A stretch of 64,000 nt of DNA from Macrotis lagotis (taxonomy: Eukaryota > Chordata > Mammalia > Peramelemorphia > Peramelidae), in NCBI RefSeq assembly GCF_037893015.1, contig NC_133663.1, positions 219,445,753 to 219,509,752 on the forward strand, written 5' to 3'. The position numbers and the translations under genes are program-made. Positions 46,635-59,330 of this stretch are shown piece by piece. The notes under the pieces were generated by a model that saw only the letters and a program-made list of their open reading frames with translations, searched no databases and was not told the origin of the DNA. How positions within the stretch are numbered: the first letter of the stretch is position 1; the number at the start of each line of letters is the position of its first letter.

Positions 46635-48690
46635 AGAATTTGGATGCTATACCATTGGGTGCACACATATTTGTATTGAAATTACCTGATTGCCTAGGGG
46701 ACCTTTTAGGAAGGTATAGTTTCTTTCCTTATCTCTTTTAACACTATCTATTTTGTAGCTGCTTTGTCTGAGATAAGGATTGCAACCCCTGCTTTTTCCA
46801 CTTCAGCTGAAGCAAAATATATGTTGCTTCAACCTTTTACTTTTACTCTATATGTATCTCTTTGCTTCAAATGAGTTTCTTGTAAGCAGCATATTATAGG
46901 ATTCTGGTTTTTAATTCACTTTGCTATTCACTTACATTTTAAGTGAGAGTTCATCCCATTCACATTCAAAGTTATAATTACTAACCCTTTATTGCCCTCC
47001 ATGCTTTCTTCCCTCTGTTTGTATTTTCTGCCTTTTTCCCTTTATCCATATTGCCCAATATTTTGTTTCTGAATACTGCCACCTTCAGTGTGTTTACCCT
47101 CCTATATCAACCCCCTCCCCTTTCTTTCCCTTTTCCTTTTTCCCCTTCCTCCTTCCCTTTCTTTGGTTAGTTCTCCTTTTTCTCCCCCTTTCTGCCCCCC
47201 CTTCCCCTTTATATACTTGAAAGGTAAGACAAATTTCTTAACTTAACTTAACTGAGTGTATGTAAGTTAACTTTAAGTCACGTCTAATGAGAAGATTCAG
47301 GTGGTTCTAACAGACTCCTTTCTTCTTCTCTATTGCAATAGGTCTTTTCTACCTCTTAATGTAATGAGATTTACCCCATTCAATCTCCTCCATCTTCCTG
47401 TCTCCCTTTTTAAGGAGGTATTGTTTTTAAATCATTCTATCTGAATCAAGAAAAGTCATGAATGTCTATTACTTCTGACTAAGTATATTCATTCTAATAG
47501 AGTTACATACAGTTCTGGAGAATTATTAGTCTTTCTCTCAGGTAGGGATATATAGCCAGTTTCATCTTATTGGATAGCAGTCTCATGGATAAGTCAGGAG
47601 TGTCCATTACTTCTGGCTAAGTATATTCTCTCTAATAGAGTTACAATTCTCAAGATTTATGAGATATAGCCAGTTTCATCTTATTGGATAGCAGGTTTTT
47701 TCCCCCCCCCCCACCTTTTTAATCTTTTCATGTTTCTCTTGAGACTCCTGTTTGATGTCCAGATTTTCTATTTAGTTCTGGTCTTTTCATCTGGAAATGT
47801 TGGACGTCTCCAATTTCATTATATGTCCATCTTTTCACCTGGAAGAGAAGGCTCAGCTTTGCCAGATAGTGGATTCTTGGCTATATTCCGAGCTCCCTTG
47901 CTCTTTGGAATATCACATTCCAGACCCTTTGATCCCTTAATGTTGATGCTGCCAGGTCTTGAGTAATCCTTACTGTGGCTCCTTGGTATTTAAATTGTTT
48001 CTTTCTGGCTGCTTGCAGGATTTTCTCTTTTATATGATAGTTCTGGAATTTGACTACAGTATTCCTTGGTGTTTTCATTTTTGGATCACTTTCTGGAGGG
48101 AATCGATGTATTCTTTCAACAACTATTTTGCCCTCTGGTTCCATGATATCAGGGCAGTTTTCATCACCATATACTTTAATATTAAACCCTGGCTTTTTTT
48201 CTCTCCAATGTTTTCAGGAAGTCCCATAATTCTCATGTTGTTCTTTCTCAATCGGTTCTTGAGGTCAGTGGTTTTGCTGAGGAGGTATTTTATATTTTCT
48301 TCTATTTTTTCTATCTTTTGGTTTTGTTTAACAGAATCTTGTTGTCTCATGAAGTCATTAGTTTCCACAGATTCCATTCATTTTTTTTTAGAGAAGAATT
48401 TTCTTCATTTACCTTTTGCAACTCCCTTTCCAATTGGTCAATTCTATTTTTGAAGGAGTTTTCCATTTGCCCAAGTGTAGTTTGAGGGAAGTGTTTTCTT
48501 TTTGTATTTGTCCAGTTGTATTTTCCAAGGATTTGTTTCCTTGTTGCAAGATGCTAATTTTCTCTGGCAATGTGTTAATTTTCTCTTCAGTTTCTTTTCC
48601 CAGTTCTTTCAACTGATTTTTAAAGTTCTTCCTGATATTTTCAAGGAAGTCTTTCTGGGCTTCATATTCTCCTCAGAAGTGCTAGATCTC

Positions 48691-49611
48691 AAAGCAATCC
48701 ATAGCCATATGAAAAATTGCTCTAAATCATTAATTATTAGAGAAATGCAAATTAAAGCTTCTCTGAGGTACCACCTCACACCTCTCAGACTGGCCAATAT
48801 GACCAGAAAGGATAATGATTAATGTTGGAAGGGTTGTGGGAAATGTGGGACACTATTATACTGTTGGTGGAGCTGTGAACTCATCCAGCCTTTCTGGAGA
48901 GAAATTTGGAACTATGCCCAAAAGGCAACAAAAATGAGCATACCCTTTGACTCAGCAATACCACTACTGCATCTATACCCTGAAGAGATGATGAAAAAGG
49001 GTAAAAAAAAAAATCACTTGTACAAAAATATTCATAGCAGCTCTGTTTGTGGTGGCAAAGAATTGGAAATCAAGTAAATGTCCTTCAATTGGGGAATGGC
49101 TTAGCAAACTGTGGTATATGTATGTCATGGAACACTATTGTTCTATTAGAAGCCAGGAGGGACAAAATTTCAGGGAAGCCTGGAGGGATTTGCATGAGCT
49201 GATGCTGAGTGAGATGAGAAGAACCAGAAAAACACTGTATACCCTAACAGCAACATGGGGGTGATGTTCAACCTTGAAGGACTTGCTCATTCCATCAGTG
49301 CAACAATCGGGAACAATTTTGGGCTGTCTGCAAAGGAGAATACCATCTGTATCCAGATAAGGAGCTGTAGAGTCTGAACAAATTTAGAAAAAAAACCCCA
49401 GATATCTTATGGTCTGATCTTGTTATCTCTTATACTTTTTGTCTCTTCCTTAAGGTTATGATTTCTTTCTCATCACACTCAATTTGGACCAATGTACAAC
49501 ATGGAAACAAAGTAAAGACTGATGGATTGCTTTCTGTGGGGGGTGGGGAGGGAACTAATATTGGGGGAAATTGTAAAACTCAAATAATATCTTTAATAAA
49601 AAAAGAAAAAA
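48691..49611 (+). mobile_element. 5'-truncated L1 nested in the older L1
   Basis: Plus-strand L1 3' end. It carries the ORF2 C-terminus with ALFVVAKNWKSSKCPSIGEW and WYMYVMEHYCSIRSQEG (near 49030-49160), then the 3' UTR (CATGGAAACAAAGTAAAGAC, CTTTCTGTGGGGGGTGGGGA) and an A-rich tail. A 16-bp duplication AGAAGTGCTAGATCTC flanks it at 48675-48690 and 49612-49627. It inserted opposite in orientation to its host L1, inside the ORF1/5' UTR boundary region. Confidence 0.93.
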
Positions 49612-50427
49612 AGAAGTGCTAGATCTCTCTGTGTTAGAATCTGGTCTTTCTAAGTGTTTCTCCAGGGGTCCCTCTTTTCTATGGTTTTTCTTCATTTTCC
49701 TAGGATCTTGTGTTGGGGAGGGGCTGGCTTTCAGAGGTTTGCTTTTGAAGACCCTAGAGGTTTTGTTCATTTGGCTTAGTAATTCCAAGGGCCGGCCAAT
49801 AGGGGGTGCTGGTTGATTTCTCTGGAGCAATTGAAACCCTTTCCATATCCTGGAGGGAATGGGGGTGGTGGTGGTGAGGAAGGAGTGAGAAGGGGCAGCA
49901 GGTTTTCAGCTGACCTTGAACAATGGGCTGGAAGCCAGTCTCTCTTTCAACTGAGATATCTTATGGTCTGATCTTGTTATCTCTTATACTTTTTGTCTCT
50001 TCCTTAAGGGTATGATTTCTTTCTCACAACACTCAATTTGGATCAATGTACAACATGGAAACAAAGTAAAGACTGATGGATTGCTTTCTGTGGGGGGTGG
50101 GGAGGGAACTAATATTGGGGGAAATTGTAAAACTCAAATAATATCTTTAATAAAAAAAGAAAAAAAGAAGTGCTAGATCTCTCTGTGTTAGAATCTGTTC
50201 TTTCTAAGTGTTTCTCCATGGGTCCCCCTTTTCTCTGGTTTTTCTTCACTTGGTTTAGTAATTCCAAGGGCCAGCCAATAGAGGGTGCTGGTTGCTTTCT
50301 CTGGAGTGATTGAAACCCTTTCCCTTTCCAGGAGGGAGTTGGAGGGGTGAGGGGTGAGGAAGGAGTGAGGAGGGGCAGTAGGTTTTCAGTTGAGCTTGAA
50401 CAATGGGCTGGAAGCCAGTCTCTCTGA
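49400..50427. repeat. Two-unit local tandem duplication (unit about 554 bp)
   Basis: Unit 1 runs from AGATATCTTATGGTCTGATC at 49400 to about 49953. Unit 2 starts with the same bases at 49954 and ends at about 50427 after TGGGCTGGAAGCCAGTCTCT. Both hold the 3' end of the nested L1, its tail, its right target-site copy and part of the host L1 5' UTR. Unit 2 lacks about 80 bp near the TCTTCATTTTCCTAGGATCT part. Apart from that they are very similar. Confidence 0.93.
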
Positions 50428-50890
50428 GTTTGCTATGTAGTCCACACCTGAGCCTGAGGGAGTGGGGGGATGGCTGCCATTTGTTCCTGGAAGAATGCTC
50501 TACTAAAAATATGGAGCTTAGTTCAGCACTGAGCTGGAGGATTTCCAGGCATGTAGACCTCCCCTCCCTCTGGCCAAAGACTCCATGGCTAAAGTTGGTT
50601 CTCAGCTACCACTGATCCTCTGATTCCCACCCCACACACACACACACACACACAATGAAGTTGCTGTCCCTGCACTGGCCTTCTGGTCACTGCTCCCAAT
50701 TCATCCAAAGTCCCTTGAGACAGACCTTATTGGTAGGTGTTCTTGTCCTAGCTTCTTTTTCTGGGCTTTGTCGATCGAGTTTCTGTTAAGAGGTTTCTTT
50801 CATGTTATTTTTGAGGGAATGCCAGGAGCACTTAACACAGTGCCTGTCTTCTTTCCTCCATCTTGGCTAGAAGTCCTCTATATTCCTTTT

Positions 50891-51544
50891 GATGATATTC
50901 TATGTGTCTGAGATAATGTTTTTGTTTACTTGTCCTTTCCACTAAACCACTAACTTCTCAAACTTTCTTGATTGTGATGTCATAGCCATGCAAATCTGGG
51001 TTTTCAGTGATTGCTGTGATAAAAAGCAAACCCATGAAAATCAACATAGAAAAGGAAATGGAGGTAGTGATATTTCATCTGGTTTCAAGGTTTAAGAAGT
51101 ATTAACAGTACTTGGCAGATAAACTCACTCCATTAGTAATTTTAGTTATTTAAAAATATCATTCTTTCAATTTATATATTATTTCTTTAAATGGCTACTA
51201 AGTGTTAGGACACAAATACTTAAGTTGTTCAGACATTACTTAATAAATGAAATTATTTGATATATCTTTTAACCTAGTGTATTACACAAAATGATGTGGT
51301 GACCCAAGAGAATCTGGAAACCTCTGAGTTGGGGGCCTTTTTGAAAGAAGTAGAAATTCCAAAAGACAGAGTGTAAGAGTCAGTGCAGACCAAGTAAGGG
51401 GATGTTGATTCTACAAAGTAATGCAGATATGAGATAGAATGTTGGTTGAGGAACAGCAAGAAGGCTGGTTTGGTTGAACTGAAAAACAGATGAAGAAGAA
51501 GAAGAATGTAAATTGTATTTTGAAAGGTAGTTTGTGAAGGGCTT
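50891..51544. other. Single-copy spacer before promoter module C
   Basis: AT-rich; no repeat family or coding frame recognised. 51280-51470 carries a short minus-strand frame without known features. Confidence 0.4.
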
Positions 51545-51547
51545 TGA

Positions 51548-51805
51548 ATGTTTTAATTGTCACAACTTGCTGTGTCTGAGGGGATTTGTTGATCAGGGCT
51601 CCAAGTCCTTAATGCCTAGTAGAACAACATTCTAATGGGAATTCAAAGAAACTATTGAGGGATTTCAATGTTTATCTATGTGTCTGCTGATTACTGGATT
51701 TGAAGCAAATAGAAATAAATATTTAATCTTGAGATTTGGTGCCACCAGAAGAGAATCAGTATAGAGATGTGACCACTGTTACTTTATCCCTTCTTTTCCA
51801 AAGGT
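51548..51805 (+). promoter_or_regulatory. Putative OR promoter and 5' non-coding exon, copy C
   Basis: Collinear with modules A and B: ATGTTTTAATTGTCACAACT, GGGGATTTGTTGATCA, AAACTATTGAGGGATTT, GGATTTGAAGCAAATAGAAA, the TATA-like AGAAATAAATATTTAAT, and a donor CAAAG/GTAAGC with GT at 51804-51805. It is not part of a longer recognisable block, so either it diverged earlier or only the functional core is conserved. No OR coding exon follows in the remaining 12 kb of the window. Its gene would have to lie beyond 64000 or be lost. Confidence 0.5.
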
Positions 51806-53316
51806 AAGCTTCCCTTTTCTCTGGATCCCTTAACTGGATCTGAGCAAATGTGTAGTGATTTCCATGATTTCCATTTTTCTTGAAAACATATGAAAACCCC
51901 ATTCCCTGTTCATAGAAATTTTAAGTTATTTCCTCTTGAAGTAAAATATGGAGATAAAAATTAAAATGTTAGACATCCACTAGGACCTTTTAAAGAGGAA
52001 TAACATAGGCTCTTCTCAGAACTGAAGTCTATTCATTCATCTGTCATTTAAATCATCTTCCTCCCTGTGCCCATTTCCCTCTCTCTCTCTTTCGTTTTCT
52101 CCGCTTGTTCATTTTTTTGTGCCTATCTTTTCCTGTCTCCCACATTTCAATATCATTATCCTTACCTCATTTCTCTCTTTCTATCTTCCCTCCCTTCTCT
52201 AGTTATCTTTTATTTCCATAAATGTAAATGAAATATACTTATATATGTGATGAATATATCAATCAATAACTAGTTGCACACTATGTGTCTGTCAGTACCA
52301 TACATTATAATAGGGGTGTTACATGAGCCATATATATGTGTGTATATATATATATGTATATACACACATATATATGCATATATATACTTGGTACATGAAA
52401 AATGAATGCAAGATAGTTTGGGGAGGGAGTAAATTAGTAGCTGTACTAATAGCTGTACTAGTAACTTCTTGTAGAAGTTGGGGCTTGAACTGAATCTTGA
52501 AGGAAACCTGGAATTTCAAAAGATAGTAGATGATGAAGAGGGAAGAAATTCCATTCATGGAGGAGATCTGCTGCAAAAGCACAAAGATAAAAAATGGATT
52601 GTGTAGCCAATAGACCAGAATAGCTATAGTGCTATTGAACAAAATTTTATTTTTCATTATTCATTTAAAATACATGAGAGTACAATATTGTGGATGTCTT
52701 TTCTCTCATCCCCCTTCCTATATAAATAAGTTGTATACTGTTATGCCAAAACCAAAAATTTATTGTTTTACCTTGATCTGGAAAGTTCTCTACTCCTTAA
52801 CCTAAAGAATTGCTAAAAGTTCCCAACTTTTCTTTGGGCAGGATATTTCTACCTTCTCTGTTAGCACTGACAGCTAATTGAAATCTCCAGAGAAGCAGTT
52901 TAAGACTTAGTTCTGTTTTCAATGAATCTGTAAAAAAAAAATTGATCTTGTACCTAACATACATTCATTGTCATGAAATGTCCCATATATTATTGTCATA
53001 AGTCATAAATTCATTCTTTAATTATTAACATCTTCTGGACTCTTTGCATTTTCTACTCTATGCTTTCATATTTGGGTGGCTCAAATTTGACCCATTAATA
53101 ATGTAGCTGGATATGACTTTGAGCAAGGGACTTAACATTATTGAGTGGCAGTGTAGCAAGTTGTGACACAACTCTGTTATTGACTGTATCAGATTGGTTC
53201 CTTCAACCTCACAGAGCTTGGTTTCCTTATTTCTAAAATCAGGCCTTTTTTTTGATGTTAGACAAATCACTTAACTATGCTGTTTCCATTTCCTCATCTA
53301 AAGTGAGTAGGCTGAA
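51806..53316. other. Spacer with MIR/L2 scraps and a TA/TG microsatellite
   Basis: 52325-52390 is a TATATG/TACACA microsatellite. MIR-like pieces lie near 53095-53290 (AGACAAATCACTTAACTATG, TTTCCATTTCCTCATCTAAA). The minus-strand frame at 52319-52657 runs through the microsatellite and is not credible as a gene. Confidence 0.5.
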
Positions 53317-53695
53317 CTATCAGGGGTTCTCAAAGTGTGGTCCAGGAACCTCTGGAGAGTCTTCAAATCTTTTCAGGGGATTGATGTCAAAACTATTTTT
53401 ATAATAATAATAATTTTATATATAATTATCTAATATTATATAATATACAAAACATATAATTTATAAAGTATCTATAGTAAATATATAATTTATATGATCT
53501 AATTAATATATAATTATATAATGATAATTTTATAATATTAAAAAAGATGTTTACATTTCAAATAGTAATTGTCAATAGATATAACCCACATAAACAAAAA
53601 CTCTTAGGGGTATCCTCAATAATTTTTTTAAATGGAATGGGGAAAGTTGAGATCAAAAAGTATATGATCTCAAAAGTTTTAGAACTTCCAGTTGC
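53317..53695 (+). mobile_element. hAT-type DNA transposon fossil
   Basis: The left end CAGGGGTTCTCAAAGTGTGG followed by GGAACCTCTGGAGAGTCTTC, a middle CAAAACTATTTTTATAATAA and a right part CTCAATAATTTTTTTAAATG then GATCAAAAAGT..AAAAGTTTTAGAAC fit a Charlie-like element. The centre (53400-53540) has been replaced or expanded by TA-rich sequence. Confidence 0.65.
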
Positions 53696-56600
53696 ATTCT
53701 TATAATTCTATGCTATTGATTGAATGACCAACCTCAGAAAGTTGTTGTGAAGAAGGCACTTGTAAAGGCCTATTGTTTTTATTCTCAACAACATCAGTAA
53801 CAAAATTCAATGACAAATAAATCCTGTTTGGTGAAGAATATATTAAATTGGGCTTTTGTGTGTGAGTGACTGCATGTTCTCACATAGGATTTAATATTCA
53901 TCTTCTGTTTCATTAATATTTAATTGGATTGCTAATATGCATTATTTGAAGTAGAGAACAATACAATTTATACTACAATTCACTTGAAATAATATGAATA
54001 AAAGGAGTATTTTATATGAATTTAAAACTAAACCATATGTCACAACTTCTGAATTATTCATTCTTCTGAAATTTTTAAAGACTGAGAGTTGATCCTTTTG
54101 ATAAGAGTTAGATCTTGTGACTGGCAAATTATTTTATTAAAAAAAGAATTTAGATCATTAATTTTTACTGAGCATTGAATTAGGAATCAGAAAATCTGTG
54201 TGCTCAACCTTGGGAAAATCCTGAAATAACTCTTATTTCTCAGCTTCCTCATCCTTAAAATGGAGGGATTAAAATACAATAGCTATAATGGTCTTGTTGT
54301 AAAATTGTATTGTAACTTAAATTTTTTGTTATAAATTTCACTGAGCCTTTGAAGGATTAAAATCCTTCATTTTGGTTCCAGTCTTTCTTTACTCATCTCA
54401 CTTTACTGCTCTCACTGATTATTTGTTCTAGTCAAATCATGCTACTAATCTTTTTTCCAACTTATTCTTCTTCCTCTCACTTTCCTCTGTTTTGTGGAGG
54501 CATATCATATGGTCCCACCTTCCATCTCTCTATCTCTTAAAATCCTTCCTTTCTTTCTTAACATAGTTCACCTTATACCTCCTTGAAAGAATCTTCTCTG
54601 ATTCCACTACCTCCTTAAATTTTGAATATCATTACTCAGTTGTATACAATTTGTACAGTTTAAGCTGACTCTCTAAATCCTATTTCAATTAAGTGCATTC
54701 TTTAAAATTTTATTTAGGATATTATTGTTTTAAATTCTATGCAATGAATTTTCATTTAATGTTTTGATGGTTTTTGCTCTCTCTGAATTGATGGGTCAAT
54801 CAACAAGCATTTATTAAAAGCTTTAATAACTGTTGTAAGTACCTCAAACTCAAAAGCCAAAATGGAATAGTCACTATCATTAAAAAGCTTGCATTCTGCT
54901 GGGGAGATGACATGTGAAGGAGCTTAAAGGAAAGCTAGAGATTCTAAGAGGTGAGAAGAGGAGAGAGTGAGTTCCAGGCATGGCTTTTGACCAGTTTAAA
55001 GACATTCGCTTTAAATATTCTAATTATAATTTAAAGAATGATCAAGAGGGAAGAAGCAAATCCTTAAAAATAATATCTGCCAGTCTCATCTGTTCTCTAG
55101 CTCATATTTTGGTTCTCTATTTTTTTCCCCTTCCATAAAAATAAAAAAAGTACTTGGTATTTTGAGTAAACTTTTAAAAATAAATTTTGTTAATAATAGG
55201 CATGAGTCCTCAGACAAGGCACAAGTAGGATAATATAACCTACTTGAACTTTTTTATTTTCTAGTATTTCTGCTTATATTGGTTGTGATTTTGGGGGGAG
55301 AAAGGTTGCAAGACAATGAAGTTGTAGTAATTATTAAGTAAGTACCACTTCATAATATTTGCTTTTGCTACCTTGATGTTGGTTTAGTTATCTTGTTGAC
55401 CTAGTTCTTAAGAAACACTAGATTCTAGAATCTAGAAGATGGAAAGTAAGTAATAAGTGTCTGAGGTCAAATTTGAACTCAGGTCCTCCTGACTCCAGGG
55501 TCAGTGTTCTATCCATTGCATCACTTAGCTGCCCCATTTTTATTAATTAGCTGTGATCTTAAAGCACAGTATGATGGGATTAGATTGATACAGAAATTCT
55601 ACAGGATATGAAGTTATCCTTAATACCATTTTATGGGGGAGAAATGAATTTGGCCTGAGAAATTAATGAGAAAAAATAATTCACATTTTTATTATGCTTT
55701 AGAGTTAACAAATAATTTCTTTCCCATCAATCCAGAGAATAGGTAATTTAGACATTTTCACTAATCCCATTTTTCAGAGGAAGAAACTGAGGCTCATAGA
55801 TATGAAATATTTTGCCCATAATCACATATGATTTCATCATTAATTATTGTATAGGAAAGGAAATTGCTTAATTGAAGAGAATAAGGAGAAGTTAAGTCCT
55901 CTAATTCCAAGTACAGAATTCTTTGAATTACAAAAATTTAAGACAAAGAGAAAAATGCAATAATAGAAGTAGATGGAATGGGAGGAGGAGAAAGAGGAGT
56001 TAACTTAGCAATTTTACACTTTAAAGTCAGAACCCAGCTCATATAATTCAATGCACTTTTTAACATTGGGAAATAAGGAAAAGATTGACTTCTTAATGAT
56101 GAGATTGGCATTTCAACAGAGCAATTGAAGGTTCTACAAAATGTCAGCCAGGGAGGTCTAAAAAAACCAATTGGGGAGAGACAGGAGAATGGCCTTATAT
56201 CTTCTTAACCATGCCCTATGGACAAAGGGAGGGCCATATTTCTGTGTGAGTTGCTCAGAAGGAGACAGCAACATCTGCTGTTAATTAGCAGTGCTGATTT
56301 TCTTTCCCTGTGATTTGTATGGTTTGAGCAAAACAAATACTTCAGATACTTCAGACTGAGTAGTCTATCAGAGTAGTTAGAACTCTTATGTCAGAAATTC
56401 TGACATATTCTTGACAGTTGGTATTGCCTCTTATAATATTTGTTTTTGCTACTTTGACTATTCATTTACTTGTCTTGTTGACTTAGTTCTTAAGGAAACT
56501 CTAGAATTTAGAATCTGGAAGATTAAATGTTAACTATCATTGTCATTACTGAATTTGATGCTTTTATTTTGAGAATACTGTGCTTTATGTTTGCTTTCAT

Positions 56601-57039
56601 GTTGTTTTAGCAAGTTGTCAGTGATACAGAAGAAAGCAATTCTTAACGATGTCAACAAATTCAAGTAATATTTTCCCAAATGTCATTAATTGCCTACTTA
56701 GTGAGAAAGCAAAATTTTCAAATGTTTGTTTTATTCCTTGAGACATTGACAGACATTTTAAGCCATCTGGTATTGAAAATTCACAGCTCTAAAAACAGCA
56801 AAGATCTGAGAAAATTCACTTTAACAAATATTCACTAGGTGCCTTATAAGGTATTCACCATCATTCATGTTCTTGTGAAGGACTAAAATATATAGTTTAA
56901 AAAATAATTCCTGATTAATTGCATATGATTGAATTGACAAGGTTAAATATTGTATATAAACATGGAAAATGAAATAATACTTGGTGGAATAAGAACAATA
57001 TTTAATTGCATCTCTTCAGATTTATTTAATTGTGGGTGC
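53696..57039. other. Spacer with old repeats and a diverged direct repeat
   Basis: Contains an MIR-like piece (54165-54300), an L2-like end (54795-54930, CAACAAGCATTTATTAAAAG), a partial minus-strand WSINE (55447-55540), an MIR (about 55735-55850) and an L2-like scrap near 56820. 55345-55440 and 56430-56522 are diverged direct repeats about 1.08 kb apart (TTGACCTAGTTCTTAAGAAA against TTGACTTAGTTCTTAAGGAA). No gene recognised. Confidence 0.55.
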
Positions 57040-57445
57040 CTTGTTCTACAAAGGATATTGATATACAGAATGGGGTAAACAGAATGGTGACTAGCTTTGA
57101 GTCTGTTTCATATGAAGATCAGTTGAAGGAATTAGGAAATGTTCAAAGTACAGAAGTCTTGGGGTGGAGGGTGAAGTAGGGATGGGGACACAAGAGTTGT
57201 CTTCAATTATTTGAAGGGCTGTTATGTGGAGAACTGATTACATTTGTTGTTCTTTTGGTCTCTGAATTAAGAACAAGGTGCTATGGATAGATGTTGCAAA
57301 TTTGGGCATGCTGTCAGAAAAAAAACTTCCCAGCAATTAGAGCTGTCTAAAATTGGAATGGGCTGTCTAAAGAAGTGGAAATTTCTTTCTCCTTAGAAGT
57401 CTTCAAACCACTCCTGAATGCTACTTATTGGGCGTGGTATAGTAG
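57040..57445 (+). mobile_element. L3/CR1-type LINE fossil
   Basis: Plus-strand 3' part of a CR1-clade element: ATTTGAAGGGCTGTTATGTG, AGAACAAGGTGCTATGGATA, AAACTTCCCAGCAATTAGAG, GGAATGGGCTGTCTAAAGAA. The conceptual product near the end has the LP.NxRAV-type pattern of the CR1 ORF2 C-terminus. Very old and broken. Confidence 0.7.
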
Positions 57446-57569
57446 TGATTCCTTTTTTTTAAATGATTTGGAATAGATGGCAACATAGTTATTACTATTA
57501 TCAACAGGGATTATAGAGGAAGTCTAATTAGATAGAAGATCTAGGAATGATTCTGTCATGCCTTGATGA

Positions 57570-58470
57570 TTTTTTTAAAAAATTATTTTTTTCTAATTAC
57601 ATGTAAATATAATTTTCAGCACTCATTGTCTATGAGATTTTGAGTTCCACATTTTTCTACTTCTTTTCCTTCCCTCCCCCTTTCCCATAATACCGAGTAA
57701 TCTGACATAGGTTATATATGAAGAATCATGCTAAACGTATTTCCATATTAGTCATATTGTAAAAGAAAATCAGGGAAAAAAGGGAAAAATTAAACAAATA
57801 TTTAGAAAGAGAATATAGTATGCTTTGGTATGCATTCAGACTCCATAGCTCTTTCTTAAATTGTGGATAGCATTTTCCTTTTAGAATTGTCTTTCAGAAT
57901 TATCTTTGATCATTGTACTGCTGAGAAGAGCCAAGTCTACCACAGTTGATCATCACACAATGTTACTGTTAATGTGTGCAATGTTCTCCTAATTCTTCTC
58001 ACTTCACTAAACATCAGTTCATGAAAGTCTTTCCTGACTTTTTGAAGTCCCATTCATCATGATTTCCTATAGAACAATAGTGTTCTATAGCACAATTGTT
58101 CAGCAATTCCTCAATTGATAATCGTCCCCTTAATTTCCATTTCTTTGACCACACAGAAAAGAATTACTATTAAAATACTTGTACATGTGGGTCTTACCCT
58201 TTTTTTTTATGATGTTTCAGAATACAGACCTAGTAGTGACTTTGCTGGATCACAGAGTTTGAGCATAGTTCCAAATTACTCTAGAATGGTTGGATCAGGT
58301 CACAATTCCACCAGCTGCATTAGTTACAATTTTCCCATATCTCCTTCAACATTTATCATTTTCCTTTTTTCATATTAGTCAATCTGATAGGTGTGAAGTG
58401 GTACCTCCGAGTTGTTTTAATTTGCATTTCTCTAATCAATGATACTTTAAAGCATTTTTCATACATATGT
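57570..58470 (-). mobile_element. Old L1 fragment, 3' end
   Basis: Minus strand: TCTAATTACATGTAAATATA and GAGATTTTGAGTTCCACATT at the 3' UTR end, CAGTTGATCATCACACAATG, TTCCTCAATTGATAATCGTC, and AATTTGCATTTCTCTAATCA at the far end. Resembles the L1 at 2375-4640 in type and age. Confidence 0.8.
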
Positions 58471-58779
58471 CTTGACTTTAAAAGAAAAAATGGAAAAAGA
58501 GGGAAAGAAGACTATATTGAGGAGCAATGATTAAAAAATGTTATCTAATATAATTGAGGTGCATGAGTACAGGAGCAGCTGACATTTGAACCTTCCTTTC
58601 ATCGAATTCAAAGGGGTGAATACATACGCCTATGCACATGTATAGACAAATAGATTACTGTCAACAGGAAAATTTAAGGGAAAAGGAAGAAGAGAGCAGG
58701 GGAATTGGAGTAAAAATAGATTAAAGTAGGGATAAGTTCAAAGCAAAATAAGTTCTAAATAAGATCATTCAAAAATATA

Positions 58780-59131
58780 TCTCTGAGGACAAAAAATACA
58801 TCTTCTGAAGACAAAAAATGGGAATCTGAGGGGTTGCCATGCAATCAGGAAATGATTGACCAAGTTATGGTATATTAATGTAATATAATGCTGTAAGAAA
58901 TGATGAAGGGAATGATTTGAGAGAAATATAGGAAGACTTGCATGAATGGATGTGCAATGAAGAATAAAACTAGGTGAATAATTTGTAGAATGATAGCAAT
59001 ATAGTAAAGGTAAGCAACTGTGAAAGACTGAGAACTCTCAACCACAATTCTAGAGAAATAATGATGAAAGTTGTTACTCACTTAATGATAGGTACTCAAC
59101 TCTGAGTGTATGCTTGCACTTATATACCCTC

Positions 59132-59164
<33 letters not shown>

Positions 59165-59330
59165 ATATATATTATATATATATAATATAGATATAATCAC
59201 ACATTTTATAGCAAATATGTACACATACATACATGCATATATACATGCATTCTTTGGGGCATGACTAATGCATAAATTTGTTTTTCGAGACTATACATGC
59301 TTATAACAGTGTTTTTGTTTTTTCTTGTTC
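58780..59330 (+). mobile_element. Old L1 fragment, plus strand
   Basis: Plus-strand ORF2-end and 3' UTR pattern: CTGAGGGGTTGCCATGCAAT, AGTTATGGTATATTAATGTA, GCTGTAAGAAATGATGAAGG, AGACTTGCATGAATGGATGT. A (TA)n microsatellite (59132-59200) has grown within it. Confidence 0.7.

Larger units (their letters stand above)
44180..50876 (-). mobile_element. L1 with intact 5' end and target duplications, internally rearranged
   Basis: Minus-strand L1 bounded by a perfect 14-bp duplication TCTATATTCCTTTT at 44166-44179 and 50877-50890. The 5' start (CTAGCCAAGATGGAGGAAAG on the minus strand) is at about 50870. The 5' UTR covers about 49630-50870. ORF1 covers about 47880-48660: coiled coil at 48123-48612 and a well-kept C-terminal domain at 47881-48144 (VVERIHRFPPESDPK, VKFQNYHIKEKIL, VRITQDLAASTL). 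The ORF2 endonuclease start is at 46660-46990. Most of the reverse transcriptase is missing. The ORF2 C-terminus and 3' UTR lie at 44180-46280 and are scrambled by an inversion. Nested: a SINE (46488), a plus-strand L1 (48691) and a local tandem duplication (49400-50427). Confidence 0.88.
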
